A stretch of 52,035 nucleotides of DNA from Mycobacterium sherrisii (GCF_002102355.1 NZ_LQPT01000107.1:1-52035), one strand, 5' to 3'. Numbered from the stretch's first letter, positions 43,435 through 51,456 are shown. A program made the numbers and translations. The notes: a model not told the origin generated them from the sequence alone.

Positions 43435-44603
43435 ACCGCAGCCGCAGACAGCCTGCGGGTGTAGTCGATGAATCGCCGGTTCCTGTTCACCGTGACGGCT
43501 GCCACCACCTCGCCGCCGCGCCGCCCCTCGACCACCATCGCCGGCCGCTCAGCGTCGCCGGACTCCTCCACGACCTCGAACGCGTCCGCTCGTCCGAGGT
43601 ATCCCGCCGCCTTGATCTTGAGGTCGTACTGATCCGACCAGAACGTCGGTGTGGCGTGCGGGGTCCGGCGGTCCGCGGGGTCCTCGGCGAGCAGGTTGTG
43701 CGCGGCGATTTCGGCCGTTTCCCGCGCATTGGTCCAGTGCTCGACGCACGCGAGTGCACCATCGACGAAGCGCGGGAACGCCGCGACGTCACCGACGGCG
43801 AGGATGTCGTCGCGTCCAACGGCGTAAAGGTGCGCATCGCACACCACGGCGCCGCCAGCGAGCCTCAGTCCCGACTCGGTCAGCCACCCGGTATTCGGTA
43901 CGGAGCCCAGTCCGAGCAGGACGACGTCGGCCGGCAACAGCTCGCCGTCGTCGAGGACCACCGTGCTGATCCGTCCCGCGGTCTCGATCAACTGGGACAC
44001 TCCTCGCCCGAATCGCGTTCGCACACCTCGGCTTCGGTGATACTCCGCGGCGAATTCGCCGACTTGAGGTCCGAGAGCGGCCATGGGCAGCGGCGCGAGA
44101 TCCACCAGGGTGACGTTTCGGACCTCGAGTTGACGCAGGGTGGCCGCCACTTCACAGCCGACGAAGCCCGCCCCGATGACGACGAAGGTGGCCGCCGGGT
44201 CGATTTCGGCGCGGAACGCCGCGCTGTCTTCGAGCGTGCGGATCACGTGAACGCCACCCGGTACGGGTGCGGGCCGTCTGCGCGCGGCACGCCCCGTGGC
44301 GATGACCAGGCGGTCGAAGCCCACGCGTGACCCGCCGGCGAGCTCCACCTCGCGGGCCGCGAGATCCAGCGATCGCGCCGGAGCGCCGAGACGCCAGGAG
44401 ACGTCGAGGTCGTCGACGGGATAGAACAGTTCCTCAGGCGAGATGGCGCCACTGAGAAGCTGCTTGGACAGCGGCGGTCGGTCGTACGGGCCGATCGCCT
44501 CGTCCCCGATGACCGTCAGTGAACCGGCGTACCCCAGCTTGCGCAGGGCCGCCGCGACCCGGTGTCCGGCGAGACCTGCACCCACGACGACGACGTCTTC
44601 CAC
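43431..44603 (-). CDS. NADH:ferredoxin reductase (FAD/NAD-linked)
   Basis: 390 residues from a GTG behind GAGGGAA. FAD motif VVVVGAGLAGHRVAAALR, YDRPPLSK, NAD motif FVVIGAGFVGCEVAATL and the second FAD motif ILAVGDVAAF. The domain order and length match the putidaredoxin-reductase-like partners of P450 systems. It should pass electrons from NAD(P)H to the small ferredoxin encoded divergently at 44781, and so to the P450 at 18301. Confidence 0.92.
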   Translation of the reverse strand: MEDVVVVGAGLAGHRVAAALRKLGYAGSLTVIGDEAIGPYDRPPLSKQLLSGAISPEELFYPVDDLDVSWRLGAPARSLDLAAREVELAGGSRVGFDRLVIATGRAARRRPAPVPGGVHVIRTLEDSAAFRAEIDPAATFVVIGAGFVGCEVAATLRQLEVRNVTLVDLAPLPMAALGPQVGEFAAEYHRSRGVRTRFGRGVSQLIETAGRISTVVLDDGELLPADVVLLGLGSVPNTGWLTESGLRLAGGAVVCDAHLYAVGRDDILAVGDVAAFPRFVDGALACVEHWTNARETAEIAAHNLLAEDPADRRTPHATPTFWSDQYDLKIKAAGYLGRADAFEVVEESGDAERPAMVVEGRRGGEVVAAVTVNRNRRFIDYTRRLSAAAV

Positions 44604-44705
44604 GGCTTCCCTCGTTGATCGGCGGGCGTTCTGCCCGCGCTGTTACGCCATGCTGTCATACGATCCGATTTTTTGCGACGATCAGTTTCTAAATTATTGA
44701 TCATC

Positions 44706-44724
44706 GGGCCATGTCGTCTCTAAA
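44706..44724 (+). promoter_or_regulatory. Degenerate shared operator before the ferredoxin gene
   Basis: GGGCCATGTCGTCTCTAAA keeps the GGCC-N4-CGTCTC spacing of the shared operator with TAAA in place of AAAA. It lies in the divergent reductase/ferredoxin region. TAAATTATTGA just upstream could be a -10 for the plus strand. Weaker evidence than the other copies. Confidence 0.4.
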
Positions 44725-44780
44725 CTGGTGTTGCCGAGCGATGAACGCGTACGCCCACTGGTACAGCTGAGGAGATGGTG

Positions 44781-44975
44781 ATGAAGATCCGATTGGATGA
44801 GCGACTCTGCGCCGTGCATGGCGAATGCGTGATCGAAGCGCCGGAGATCTTCGATCTCGGAGACGACGACGACACGGCGATCATCCTGCAGGACAGTCCA
44901 TCCGAGAGTTACCGGGTTGCCGTCGAGCGCGCCGCCGCCGCGTGCCCGGTGGGCGCCATAACGATCATTGACTGA
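44781..44975 (+). CDS. [3Fe-4S] ferredoxin of P450 type
   Basis: 64 residues from the ATG at 44781, placed six bases after GAGGAG; the ATG at 44775 touches the ribosome site. Cluster ligands: the CAVHGEC block gives two cysteines, with His at the place of the cysteine found in 4Fe-4S proteins, and the third is in AAACPVGAI. This CxxHxxC...CP pattern marks the small ferredoxins that feed bacterial P450s. The divergent reductase gene and the P450 gene complete the chain. Confidence 0.9.
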   Translation: MKIRLDERLCAVHGECVIEAPEIFDLGDDDDTAIILQDSPSESYRVAVERAAAACPVGAITIID

Positions 44976-45163
44976 TGGGAAGTCCGGCGGAGGTTGCCGA
45001 TCAACTCCGCCCGTGGATCACCGGAGGAACGACCTACATCGCGCCGAGCGACCTCGCATCCGCGGTCTTCGACGTCGACGACCAGGAGGCCGTGCTCGCC
45101 CGGAACGTCGAACTCGCTCGGTGCGTCAGGAGCGCCGATGCCGGCGCCGACGGCGGTCGATGA
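44975..45163 (+). pseudogene. C-terminal fragment, possibly of a luciferase-like (LLM) oxidoreductase
   Basis: The ATG shares a base with the ferredoxin stop (TGATG). The 62-residue product (MGSPAEVADQLRPWITGGTT, then YIAPSDLASAVFDVDDQEAV) looks like the last part of an LLM-class flavin or F420 oxidoreductase, where GSPEEVAEQL marks the last barrel strands. The catalytic barrel is missing, so this is likely a deletion scar whose start is coupled by chance. The match is from memory of the family and weak. Confidence 0.35.
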
Positions 45164-45277
45164 CGGGATTCGCCGACTGCCTGCGCGGCTGACCGCGGAG
45201 CGGACGCCGCAGCGCACCGGCCGTAAGGATCGGATCCGTTGAGACCAAGCGCCGCGCGTTGTAGAACGCGTCAGCAT

Positions 45278-45640
45278 TCACAACCCGGACTCTCGGCGGG
45301 ACCGACGGCGATGCGGGGACGACGAGCGACCGGGCAGGGCTGCAGAACCGGTTGAGCGGGAGTGGTCAGGCAGCAGGTACATGCCCGTCAACAGGCCGAG
45401 CAGCAGCACGGTGTATCCCTCGAACCGCCCGCGCAGCGACCAGGGCGCGTCCTTCAGTTCCATGAAATATAGACCGACGACGCGGATCTTGAAGATCGCG
45501 ACCACGATGATGACGAGGCTCGCCGGAACATGGTTGTCGCCGCCGAAGCCGTGTTGAGTGCCAAGCGCCCACGAGATGACCGTCAGGACGACGAGGAGGG
45601 TCCAGCCGACTGGGGCCGGCGTCCGCACGAGTGATGACAT
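45278..45640 (-). CDS. Cytochrome c oxidase subunit IV-like membrane protein
   Basis: 120 residues from the ATG at 45640 behind AGGTGA. Three membrane segments: GWTLLVVLTVISWALGTQ, ASLVIIVVAIFKIRVVGLYF and GYTVLLLGLLTGMYLLP, with the family block VVGLYFMELKDAPWSLR. It is the usual neighbour of a NorE/CoxIII-type subunit III in alternative heme-copper oxidases. It starts one base after the end of the subunit III remnant, so it was its operon partner. The last 25 residues are Arg/Ser-rich and may be altered. Without a whole subunit III its function is doubtful. Confidence 0.75.
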   Translation of the reverse strand: MSSLVRTPAPVGWTLLVVLTVISWALGTQHGFGGDNHVPASLVIIVVAIFKIRVVGLYFMELKDAPWSLRGRFEGYTVLLLGLLTGMYLLPDHSRSTGSAALPGRSSSPHRRRSRRESGL

Positions 45641-45641
45641 G

Positions 45642-46243
45642 TCACCTAACCAAGAAGAGTAGGGGGAAGATCATGATCCACAGGAGATCGACGACGTGCC
45701 AGAAACATGCCGCCCTCGAAGAACGCGATCAGCGTACGGCTGGGGCGGGCTTACGCGCGAAGCGCGACAACACTGTCAACACGGTCAAACCGATGAGCAC
45801 GTGGACCAGGTGCGACCCCTTCAGCACGAAGTAGTACATGTAGAAATGGTTGGTGGTCGGGGTGATTCCCGCATGCACCTTCTGCGTGTACTCGACGAGC
45901 TTCACCACCACGAAGCACGTGCCGACGAGCACACCGGCGATCGTGAGCCTGGACGCGAGGTGCTGCCAACGCGGGTCCTTCAACGCGCGCGTCGCGAACA
46001 CCACGATGATCGAACTGGTGAGCAGTATGAGTGTGTTGATCGCACCGAACGAACGGTTCAAGTGATCCTGCGACGAGGCGAAGAGGTCGCGTTCTGGTCC
46101 GCGCGCGTGCAGGTACACCACGAACAGCACCGTGAACACCAACATGTCTCCGAAGAGGAGCACCCATACACCGGCTTCACCGGGAATGTGACGAGGGCGC
46201 CCAACAGAGCCTGGTCGGCCGCGCAGGCGTTCGTCGTCGAGAG
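45642..46243 (-). pseudogene. Cytochrome oxidase subunit III, broken by IS3 and a stop codon
   Basis: Frame from the IS border: ERLRGRPGSVGRPRHIPGEA, then GVWVLLFGDMLVFTVLFVVY and a long block with FYMYYFVLKGSHLVHVLIGL. A TGA at 45729-45731 stops it, but the same frame goes on with AACFWHVVDLLWIMIFPLLF and ends at 45642, exactly the conserved C-terminal helix of subunit III. The 5' end is cut at 46243 by the IS3 element. So the gene has lost its start and carries a nonsense codon. Confidence 0.75.
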
Positions 46244-46259
46244 TGAACCATCCCGAGTT

Positions 46260-47240
46260 TCATGCACCCTCGGGGTTCTGTGAGTCGGCCGGTTGGTCGG
46301 TCACGAGTTGAGAATAGTAGCGGGTCTCGGCTTCGGCGGGTGGGATGCGTCCGAGGCGGTGCATGAGGCGCTGCTGGTTGTACCAGGCGACGTAGTCGGC
46401 GGTGATGTACTCGACGTTGCCCACGATGTTGAGCTTGCCGCGGCGGAACGGGGAGTCGGCTCGGACGCACTCGTTTTTGTAGAGCCCGATCGTGGTCTCG
46501 GCCAACGCGTTATCGTAGGCGTCACCGACGCTACCGACCGACGGTCGGATCTCCGAAAGACTCAGTGTATCACCGAATCTCACGCTCGTATATTGCGTCC
46601 CAGCATCGCTGTGGTGGATCGCACCGTCGATCGGATGCCCCTGGCGGCGGCGTAGTGCGGCGGCCTGACGGATGGCCGATTCGACGAAGCGGGTGTGCTT
46701 GGAGGCCGACGCCTCCCACCCCAGGATGGCTCCCGCATAAGCGTCGATGACAAACGCGACATAGACGAAGATCCCGGTCACCAACTTCACGTAGGTGAAG
46801 TCAGCCACGAGCAGCAGGTTGGGAGCGGGCACGCCGAACTGGCGGTCCACCAGATCCGGTGGCCGCACCGCCTCCGGGTCCGGGATCGTGGTGCGCACCT
46901 TTTTGCAGCGTCGCACGCCCCGCCAGCCATTTTTACGCATCAGCCGTTCCACCGTGGACTTGGCCACCGGGATGCCCTCGCGCTGCAGATGGGCCCACAT
47001 CTTCAGCGACCCGTACAGCGACTCCGGTTTGCGGCGGCCCTGCTCGTCGGGCTCGTAGCAGCCGGCCAGGATCTGCGTGATCGTGGCATCCCACAGGGCC
47101 CGTTTCGAGGGCGCCCGCGTAGCCCAGGCATGAAACGTTCTCGGGGCGATCGGCATCCCGTGCTCGCAGAGCACGCGGCAGATCGGAGCGACCCCGAAAC
47201 GGTCCCTGTTCTTGGCGATGAACTCGCAGACCGTGGCTGT
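46260..47240 (-). CDS. IS3-family transposase OrfB (DDE integrase)
   Basis: From the first inner start (47174) 304 residues are read; homology extends back to about 47240 (TATVCEFIAKNRDRFGVAPI), so OrfB is normally made as an OrfAB fusion by -1 frameshifting. The catalytic triad is Asp in LLVADFTYVKL, Asp in IHHSDAGTQYTS and Glu in DNALAETTIGLYKNE. All parts are intact. Confidence 0.9.
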   Translation of the reverse strand, partial: TATVCEFIAKNRDRFGVAPICRVLCEHGMPIAPRTFHAWATRAPSKRALWDATITQILAGCYEPDEQGRRKPESLYGSLKMWAHLQREGIPVAKSTVERLMRKNGWRGVRRCKKVRTTIPDPEAVRPPDLVDRQFGVPAPNLLLVADFTYVKLVTGIFVYVAFVIDAYAGAILGWEASASKHTRFVESAIRQAAALRRRQGHPIDGAIHHSDAGTQYTSVRFGDTLSLSEIRPSVGSVGDAYDNALAETTIGLYKNECVRADSPFRRGKLNIVGNVEYITADYVAWYNQQRLMHRLGRIPPAEAETRYYSQLVTDQPADSQNPEGA

Positions 47241-47554
47241 CAGCGGCGGTTGCGCGGGTCGCTCTCCCGCACGAAGAAACTCGTTGCCGCCTTGAGGATT
47301 TCGATGGTCTGCTCCAGCTCGGCGTTACGGCGCTTGAGCGCGCGGATCTCCGCCGCAGCGTCACTGGACACACCGTCGCGCTCACCCTCGTCGACCTGAT
47401 GCCGACGGATCCAACTTCGCAGCGTCTCGGCGGTCATCCCCAGCCGCTGAGACACCGCAGTGATCGCCGCCCACTCGCTCGGATAGTCATCACGATGATC
47501 CAGCACCAGACGCACAGCCCTGGCCCGGGTCTCCGGGTCGTACTTGCTCGCCAC
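47240..47554 (-). CDS. IS3-family OrfA
   Basis: 104 residues from the GTG at 47554 behind GGAAGG. Helix-turn-helix (EWAAITAVSQRLGMTAETLR, SWIRRHQVD) and a leucine-zipper-like tail (AAEIRALKRRNAELEQTIEI LKAATSFF). It binds the inverted repeats and provides the first half of the OrfAB transposase. Confidence 0.88.
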   Translation of the reverse strand: MASKYDPETRARAVRLVLDHRDDYPSEWAAITAVSQRLGMTAETLRSWIRRHQVDEGERDGVSSDAAAEIRALKRRNAELEQTIEILKAATSFFVRESDPRNRR

Positions 47555-47605
47555 GACATGCACCTTCCCAAGAAGAGAGGTGCGCATCAAACGCGGGACG
47601 GTTCA

Positions 47606-48000
47606 GCCCGCCGACTTCCCAAATATTGAGCGTAGACCTGACGATTGCTTCCCTCTGCGATCTCCGGGCAGCCGATCATCGCGGCGGGTTCGCTGGCCGT
47701 AGTGCTGACTGGTCCGAAGACCCACAATCGCGTGTTGTTGTCCGCCAGCAGCCTGAGATGCATGTACGGCGAGTGCTATTTCCACCGGCCCAGTTGCGGC
47801 GCACCCCACATATTGTTGGTGTCGACACCGCCGAACTGTTGAAGGGTGGCGAGTATCGCGCCGTCCACGCCCGTGCGTTCTGGCGCAAGAAATCCTGACA
47901 TCGATCCGGCGTAACAAAATCGGTCGGGGTAGGACGCCGCCAAAGCCATTGCGGCATAACCTCCTTGCGAGGCGCCTACGACGGCGCGCCCGCCGGGGGC
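47606..48000 (-). pseudogene. Internal fragment of a mycolyltransferase gene
   Basis: Read on the minus strand the frame gives LAPGGRAVVGASQGGYAAMA, then LAASYPDRFCYAGSMSGF, NNMWGAPQLGRWK, a TAG stop at 47776-47778 and, after it, DNNTRLWVFGPVSTTASEPA with AAMIGCPEIAEGSN. This matches residues in the middle of the intact gene at 13773-14651 along its length. Both ends are missing: the IS3 element cuts one side and the membrane-protein gene the other. Confidence 0.8.
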
Positions 48001-48827
48001 TAGGGCGTGGAACCGTGGACTGCCGCTGGCATCTGTTCAGGGAACTGGGCCATTGCGGCGATTCGTGGCAGCAAGTTGCAGAGCAGATAACCGGCGACGA
48101 TGAGTTCGAGGGCGATCGTTCCGGCGCCAATGATGTGCGCAGCGACTGGACCCACGTCCGAGTTGATCGCAGCTATGGTAGGCCAGCTGACCGTGGCGTA
48201 GAGGCCGAACTGCGATCCCGGCACTATCACGGGGATCAGCCAGAGCATCGCTTTGTTGCCTGTCGCGCAAACCGAGAGCGCTGCCGCGGCGGCGGCCAAA
48301 GGCATTGCGCCGTTGACGAAAATCATCCAGGCAGGCAGCCGCCAGAAGTCGGAAAAGAACGGGTTATGGTCGCCGTGGTAGGCGTAGAGCGTCACGACGT
48401 GGCTGAGCGGGACCTCGATGAAAATGTCGATCGCGACGATCGCCCAGTAGATCTGCCACATCGCTCGCGCGCCACCGCCGGCTCGGAGCCGATCGATTGC
48501 GAATAGGGACGCGCCGCCGACGAACCAGGTGTACGTGCCCAGCTGCCACAGCGGTACGTGGATGCCGAAAATCGTTATGAGGCGCCATTGACCGCCTTCG
48601 CTGGCGTACCACAGCAATGAGAATCGATCGGCGGCGGGCTCGAAGCTCGCGGCGCATAGCATCCCACCGATGATCACCAGGATTCGAAAGCGCAACTCGA
48701 TGCCGCGACGTCCGCGCAACAGGTACCAGGTCGTTGCGGCGGCCACAGTGAACATGATGGCCGTCATGACCACCTGGGCAGGATAATCGACGACTTGGTC
48801 GACTGGCGCGTAACTAGGCGGCGCCAT
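48000..48827 (-). CDS. Polytopic membrane protein of unknown function
   Basis: 275 residues with about seven hydrophobic segments, for example AQVVMTAIMFTVAAATTWYL, FRILVIIGGMLCAASF, QIYWAIVAIDIFIEVPLSHV, LPAWMIFVNGAMPLAAAAAA and AAHIIGAGTIALELIVAGYL. Charged loops hold YHGDHNPFFSDFWR. I do not recognise the family. The ATG at 48827 has AGGAG ten bases upstream. The stop falls on the border with the mycolyltransferase fragment, so the last few residues may not be original. Its promoter carries the shared operator, which places it in the same regulon as mce and the catabolic operons; a transport or envelope role is possible. Confidence 0.7.
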   Translation of the reverse strand: MAPPSYAPVDQVVDYPAQVVMTAIMFTVAAATTWYLLRGRRGIELRFRILVIIGGMLCAASFEPAADRFSLLWYASEGGQWRLITIFGIHVPLWQLGTYTWFVGGASLFAIDRLRAGGGARAMWQIYWAIVAIDIFIEVPLSHVVTLYAYHGDHNPFFSDFWRLPAWMIFVNGAMPLAAAAAALSVCATGNKAMLWLIPVIVPGSQFGLYATVSWPTIAAINSDVGPVAAHIIGAGTIALELIVAGYLLCNLLPRIAAMAQFPEQMPAAVHGSTP

Positions 48828-48937
48828 GGGACCGTCGCTCCTGGACTGAGAGTCGGCAAGCGGCGCTTGTCATCACGCGGTCTGGGGGTAGCACTGCACT
48901 CTCCAAATTCCGAACAAGCGAAGCGGGTGCCCGATTT

Positions 48938-48983
48938 AGGGCTTCAGCGTCTCAAAATATCGTCTAGGAGCGGCCGATGTCAA
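48938..48983 (-). promoter_or_regulatory. Promoter and operator of the membrane-protein gene
   Basis: Minus strand: TTGACA (48978-48983), 18 bp, TATTTT (48954-48959), with TTTTGAGACGCTGAAGCCCT ending at 48938 over the start site. It is a full copy of the shared cassette far from the main cluster. Confidence 0.7.
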
Positions 48984-49137
48984 CTGCGTAGGACACGAGA
49001 TTCGAGGTTGTTTCTGACCGAGCCGTCCGCTTGCCCGGCCGCGACGTGGCCCGCGAGTTCCGCCTGGTACTCGGCGATAAGAGCGTCGAACCAGCTGGAA
49101 AAGTTCTGCAACGCGGCGGGAGTCTCGAAGGTGAGAA
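48980..49137 (-). pseudogene. C-terminal fragment of an unknown protein
   Basis: The minus-strand frame VLTFETPAALQNFSSWFDAL, then IAEYQAELAGHVAAGQADGS and a stop at 48980 looks coding and resembles the end of a TetR-like or other helical protein. It has no start; sequence beyond 49137 belongs to an IS5-like remnant. Its last codons supply the -35 box of the membrane-protein promoter. Confidence 0.35.
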
Positions 49138-49149
49138 CGATCGCGGTTC

Positions 49150-49482
49150 GGCGCGGACGCGTCCCGACCGGGTCCGTGCCGACAAGGCCTATTCGAGTCG
49201 AGCGACCCGCGCCCAGTTACGTCGGCGCCGCATCGTTGCGGTGATTCCTGAGCCCGCAGATCGATTCGCTCACCGCAAACGACGGGCTCGCGCGGCGGAC
49301 GGCCACCGGCCTTCGATGCGCAGGACTACAAGGGCCGCAATGTCATTGAGCGCAGCATCAATGTCGTCAAGCAATGGCGCGGCCTGGCCACCCGCTATGA
49401 CAAACTCGCCATCGTCTACCGCGCCGCCGCCGTGCTCAGGCCAATCGCCATCTGGCTAGCCCATTTATCGGACACACCCTAG
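49150..49482 (+). pseudogene. IS5-family transposase, C-terminal remnant
   Basis: The plus frame reads TRPDRVRADKAYSSRATRAQ, then a frameshift near 49285 and AFDAQDYKGRNVIERSINVV with KQWRGLATRYDKLAIVYRAA to a stop at 49482. ADKAYSS and YKGRNVIERxxN.xKqwRglAtRYDK are the DDE C-terminal blocks of IS5-family (ISL2/IS1421-like) transposases. The N-terminal half and both IS ends are missing. The next 225 bp to 49710 hold nothing I recognise. Confidence 0.8.
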
Positions 49483-49710
49483 GCCCTTGTTGGCTGTGAG
49501 CCAGTCGGGCACACCACGTCACCGTCCGCTGATCGGAAGGAAATGACCGCGGTGTTTAGATCGGCAGTAACGTCGGCAGACATGGCAGGCGGTTCTTACT
49601 AGCAGCGCAACAAGCTGCAATTGACGTACTGCCACGCCTGGGCCCTTAAGGGGCTCTTCGTGTCCGCGGCACGTGAATTCTGACCCCGGCGCGGCAGGGG
49701 TGGGTTCGAG

Positions 49711-50967
49711 TCAACGTCGCAACATCGGCGGATCTTCTGAGGCTAGTAGCGCGGCGAATAGATCGGCGGGACAACGGTCTTGCAGGACCATGCGGGGGCG
49801 GTTGTTGAGTTCGTCCTCGACTTCCATTGGGTGCCCCGGCGAATGGTTGGTCAGGGTGACGCCCTTGGGGAAGTAGTCGCGCAGCAGTCCGTTGGTGTTC
49901 TCGTTACTGCCGCGCTGCCACGGTGATCGGGAGTCACAGAAATAGACGGGCGCGCCGAGCTTGTCAGCGGTGGCAAGGTGACGTGCCATCTCGGTGCCCT
50001 GGTCCCAGGTGATCGACCGGAGCAGCGCCGGCGGTAGACCCTGCATGCGGAGCACTAAGGCGGCGTGCAACGAGTCGGAGTCAGCGCGCGGCAGATGTAC
50101 CAGTCGCAGCATCCGAGTCTGGCGCTCAACCAGCGTGCCGATCGCTGAAAGGTGGTTGTCGCCGATGATGAGATCGCCCTCCCAATGTCCTGCCTGCGAC
50201 CGGTCGATGGGGGGGAACGGTCGATCATGGATGGTCAGCATTGGCTGCTGAAACCGCGGTCTCCGGCGTTGCTGGCACTGGTGTGCCCGGCGATGGTCCC
50301 GGCCGGTACGCAACGGTGACCGACGGTGTGGCGCCAGCCGCGAGGGGCGCAAGAACCGCGAATTCGGCTGATAGACGGCCTGATAGATGCTCTCGTGGCA
50401 CAACCGCATCGATGGATCGTCAGGAAAACGCAAACGCAGATAGCGGCTAATCTGCTGTGGGCTCCATCGCCGGCCGAGCAACTCGGTGACCACGGCGCTG
50501 AGGAGGTCGTTGGTGTCGACGCGGCGTCGATGGTGACGAGCTCGACGCGCGGTGGCACGCCGATGGGCATCGAAGGGCTGATAGTCGCGGCCAGCCACGC
50601 CGTTGCGGCGCAACTCCCGCGGAATCGTCGACGGCGCTCGGCCGAGTCGATCGCCGATCACGCGCAAGCTCAACCCAGACCGGCGCAGGTCGGCGATCTC
50701 GATTCGCTCCTCCTGGGAGAGGTAGCGTGGGCTGATCTCGCGGACCGTTAGTCGATCCAGGGGCGGGACGGACCCGACCTCGATGCCGTTGCGGTAGGTC
50801 TTGTAACCACGTGTCCAGTTCGTCGCCGCTGACCGAGAGACACCGACTTCGCGGGCCGCGGCGCGCCCGCTCCACCCGCGAGCCCGCAACTCCATGAACC
50901 GCTGACGTTTGGCCGATTGCGGACGGCGCCCCGGCCCCTTCTTCACCCGACGAGACGATGTCAACAC
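49711..50967 (-). CDS. IS30-family transposase
   Basis: 418 residues. N-terminal helix-turn-helix (ARGWSGRAAAREVGVSRSAA), a second one (GLSLRVIGDRLGRAPSTIPR ELRRNG) and the DDE core: Asp in HWEGDLIIGDN, Asp in ITWDQGTEMARH and Glu in RGSNENTNGLLRDYFP. Full length, probably active. The N-terminus starts at the ATG or GTG near 50967. Confidence 0.9.
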   Translation of the reverse strand: MLTSSRRVKKGPGRRPQSAKRQRFMELRARGWSGRAAAREVGVSRSAATNWTRGYKTYRNGIEVGSVPPLDRLTVREISPRYLSQEERIEIADLRRSGLSLRVIGDRLGRAPSTIPRELRRNGVAGRDYQPFDAHRRATARRARHHRRRVDTNDLLSAVVTELLGRRWSPQQISRYLRLRFPDDPSMRLCHESIYQAVYQPNSRFLRPSRLAPHRRSPLRTGRDHRRAHQCQQRRRPRFQQPMLTIHDRPFPPIDRSQAGHWEGDLIIGDNHLSAIGTLVERQTRMLRLVHLPRADSDSLHAALVLRMQGLPPALLRSITWDQGTEMARHLATADKLGAPVYFCDSRSPWQRGSNENTNGLLRDYFPKGVTLTNHSPGHPMEVEDELNNRPRMVLQDRCPADLFAALLASEDPPMLRR

Positions 50968-51000
50968 AACCTCCAGAATTTAGAGAAGTGTTGCGACGAC
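49711..51000 (-). mobile_element. IS30-family insertion sequence
   Basis: The transposase gene is framed by related ends: ACGTCGCAACATC at 49714-49726 and, on the other strand, GTCGTCGCAACACTTC from 51000. The exact outer base pairs and any short target duplication cannot be fixed by eye. The 155 bp to the right (51001-51156) hold no gene. Confidence 0.7.
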
Positions 51001-51156
51001 GCCTCGAAACCACCCTGCCGCCAGGGGGTCAATTTTCAGCCGCCGCCGACACATGCCACCCCACTCGATGTGAATCCTCTCGACCTGGATTCTCACAGTA
51101 TCGGGGACAACGTAGGTGAGCGCCTCGAACAGCCCCCAACTCAACGAGAATAGCCG

Positions 51157-51447
51157 TCACGCTGCTCTGAGAGCGTTTGGCTCGTAGGTGGTTTGGCGCG
51201 CAGCGGTGCCCAGATGACGTTGATGCGGCGTCTGGCCAGGGCTAGGCCTGGATGGCGTTGGCCACCAGCTCGTTTCGCTCGTAGAACGCCCGGGATTCGG
51301 GTTTGTCCGCAGGCTGTTGTCGGCGGCCATGTAGCAAACGCGCAGGAGACGACGGTTGTATCTGCGTGGGCGTTTCACGTTGCCGGTGATGCGGCCGGTG
51401 TCGTGCGGAACCGGTGCGAGTCCGGCGACGCTGGCCAGTGTGGTATG
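51157..51447 (-). pseudogene. IS110-family transposase, C-terminal remnant
   Basis: Minus frame TTLASVAGLAPVPHDTGRIT, then GNVKRPRRYNRRLLRVCYMA and ADNSLRTNP, the IS116/IS110/IS902 C-terminal domain. After RTNP the right frame changes (ESRAFYERNELVANAIQA, then ALARRRINVIWAPLR and a final TYEPNALRAA), so at least two shifts are present. The N-terminal DEDD domain is absent. The remnant runs into the promoter of the aroG leader. Confidence 0.8.
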
Positions 51448-51456
51448 GTCAGCGCC

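Larger units (their letters stand above)
46244..47605 (-). mobile_element. IS3-family insertion sequence, complete
   Basis: 1362 bp between imperfect inverted repeats: TGAACCATCCCGAGTTTCAT at 46244 and, on the minus strand from 47605, TGAACCGTCCCGCGTTTGAT. It holds orfA and orfB on the minus strand. The flanking bases (GAG left, GCC right) do not form a target duplication, so the present borders probably arose by recombination or deletion and not by simple insertion. Confidence 0.88.
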
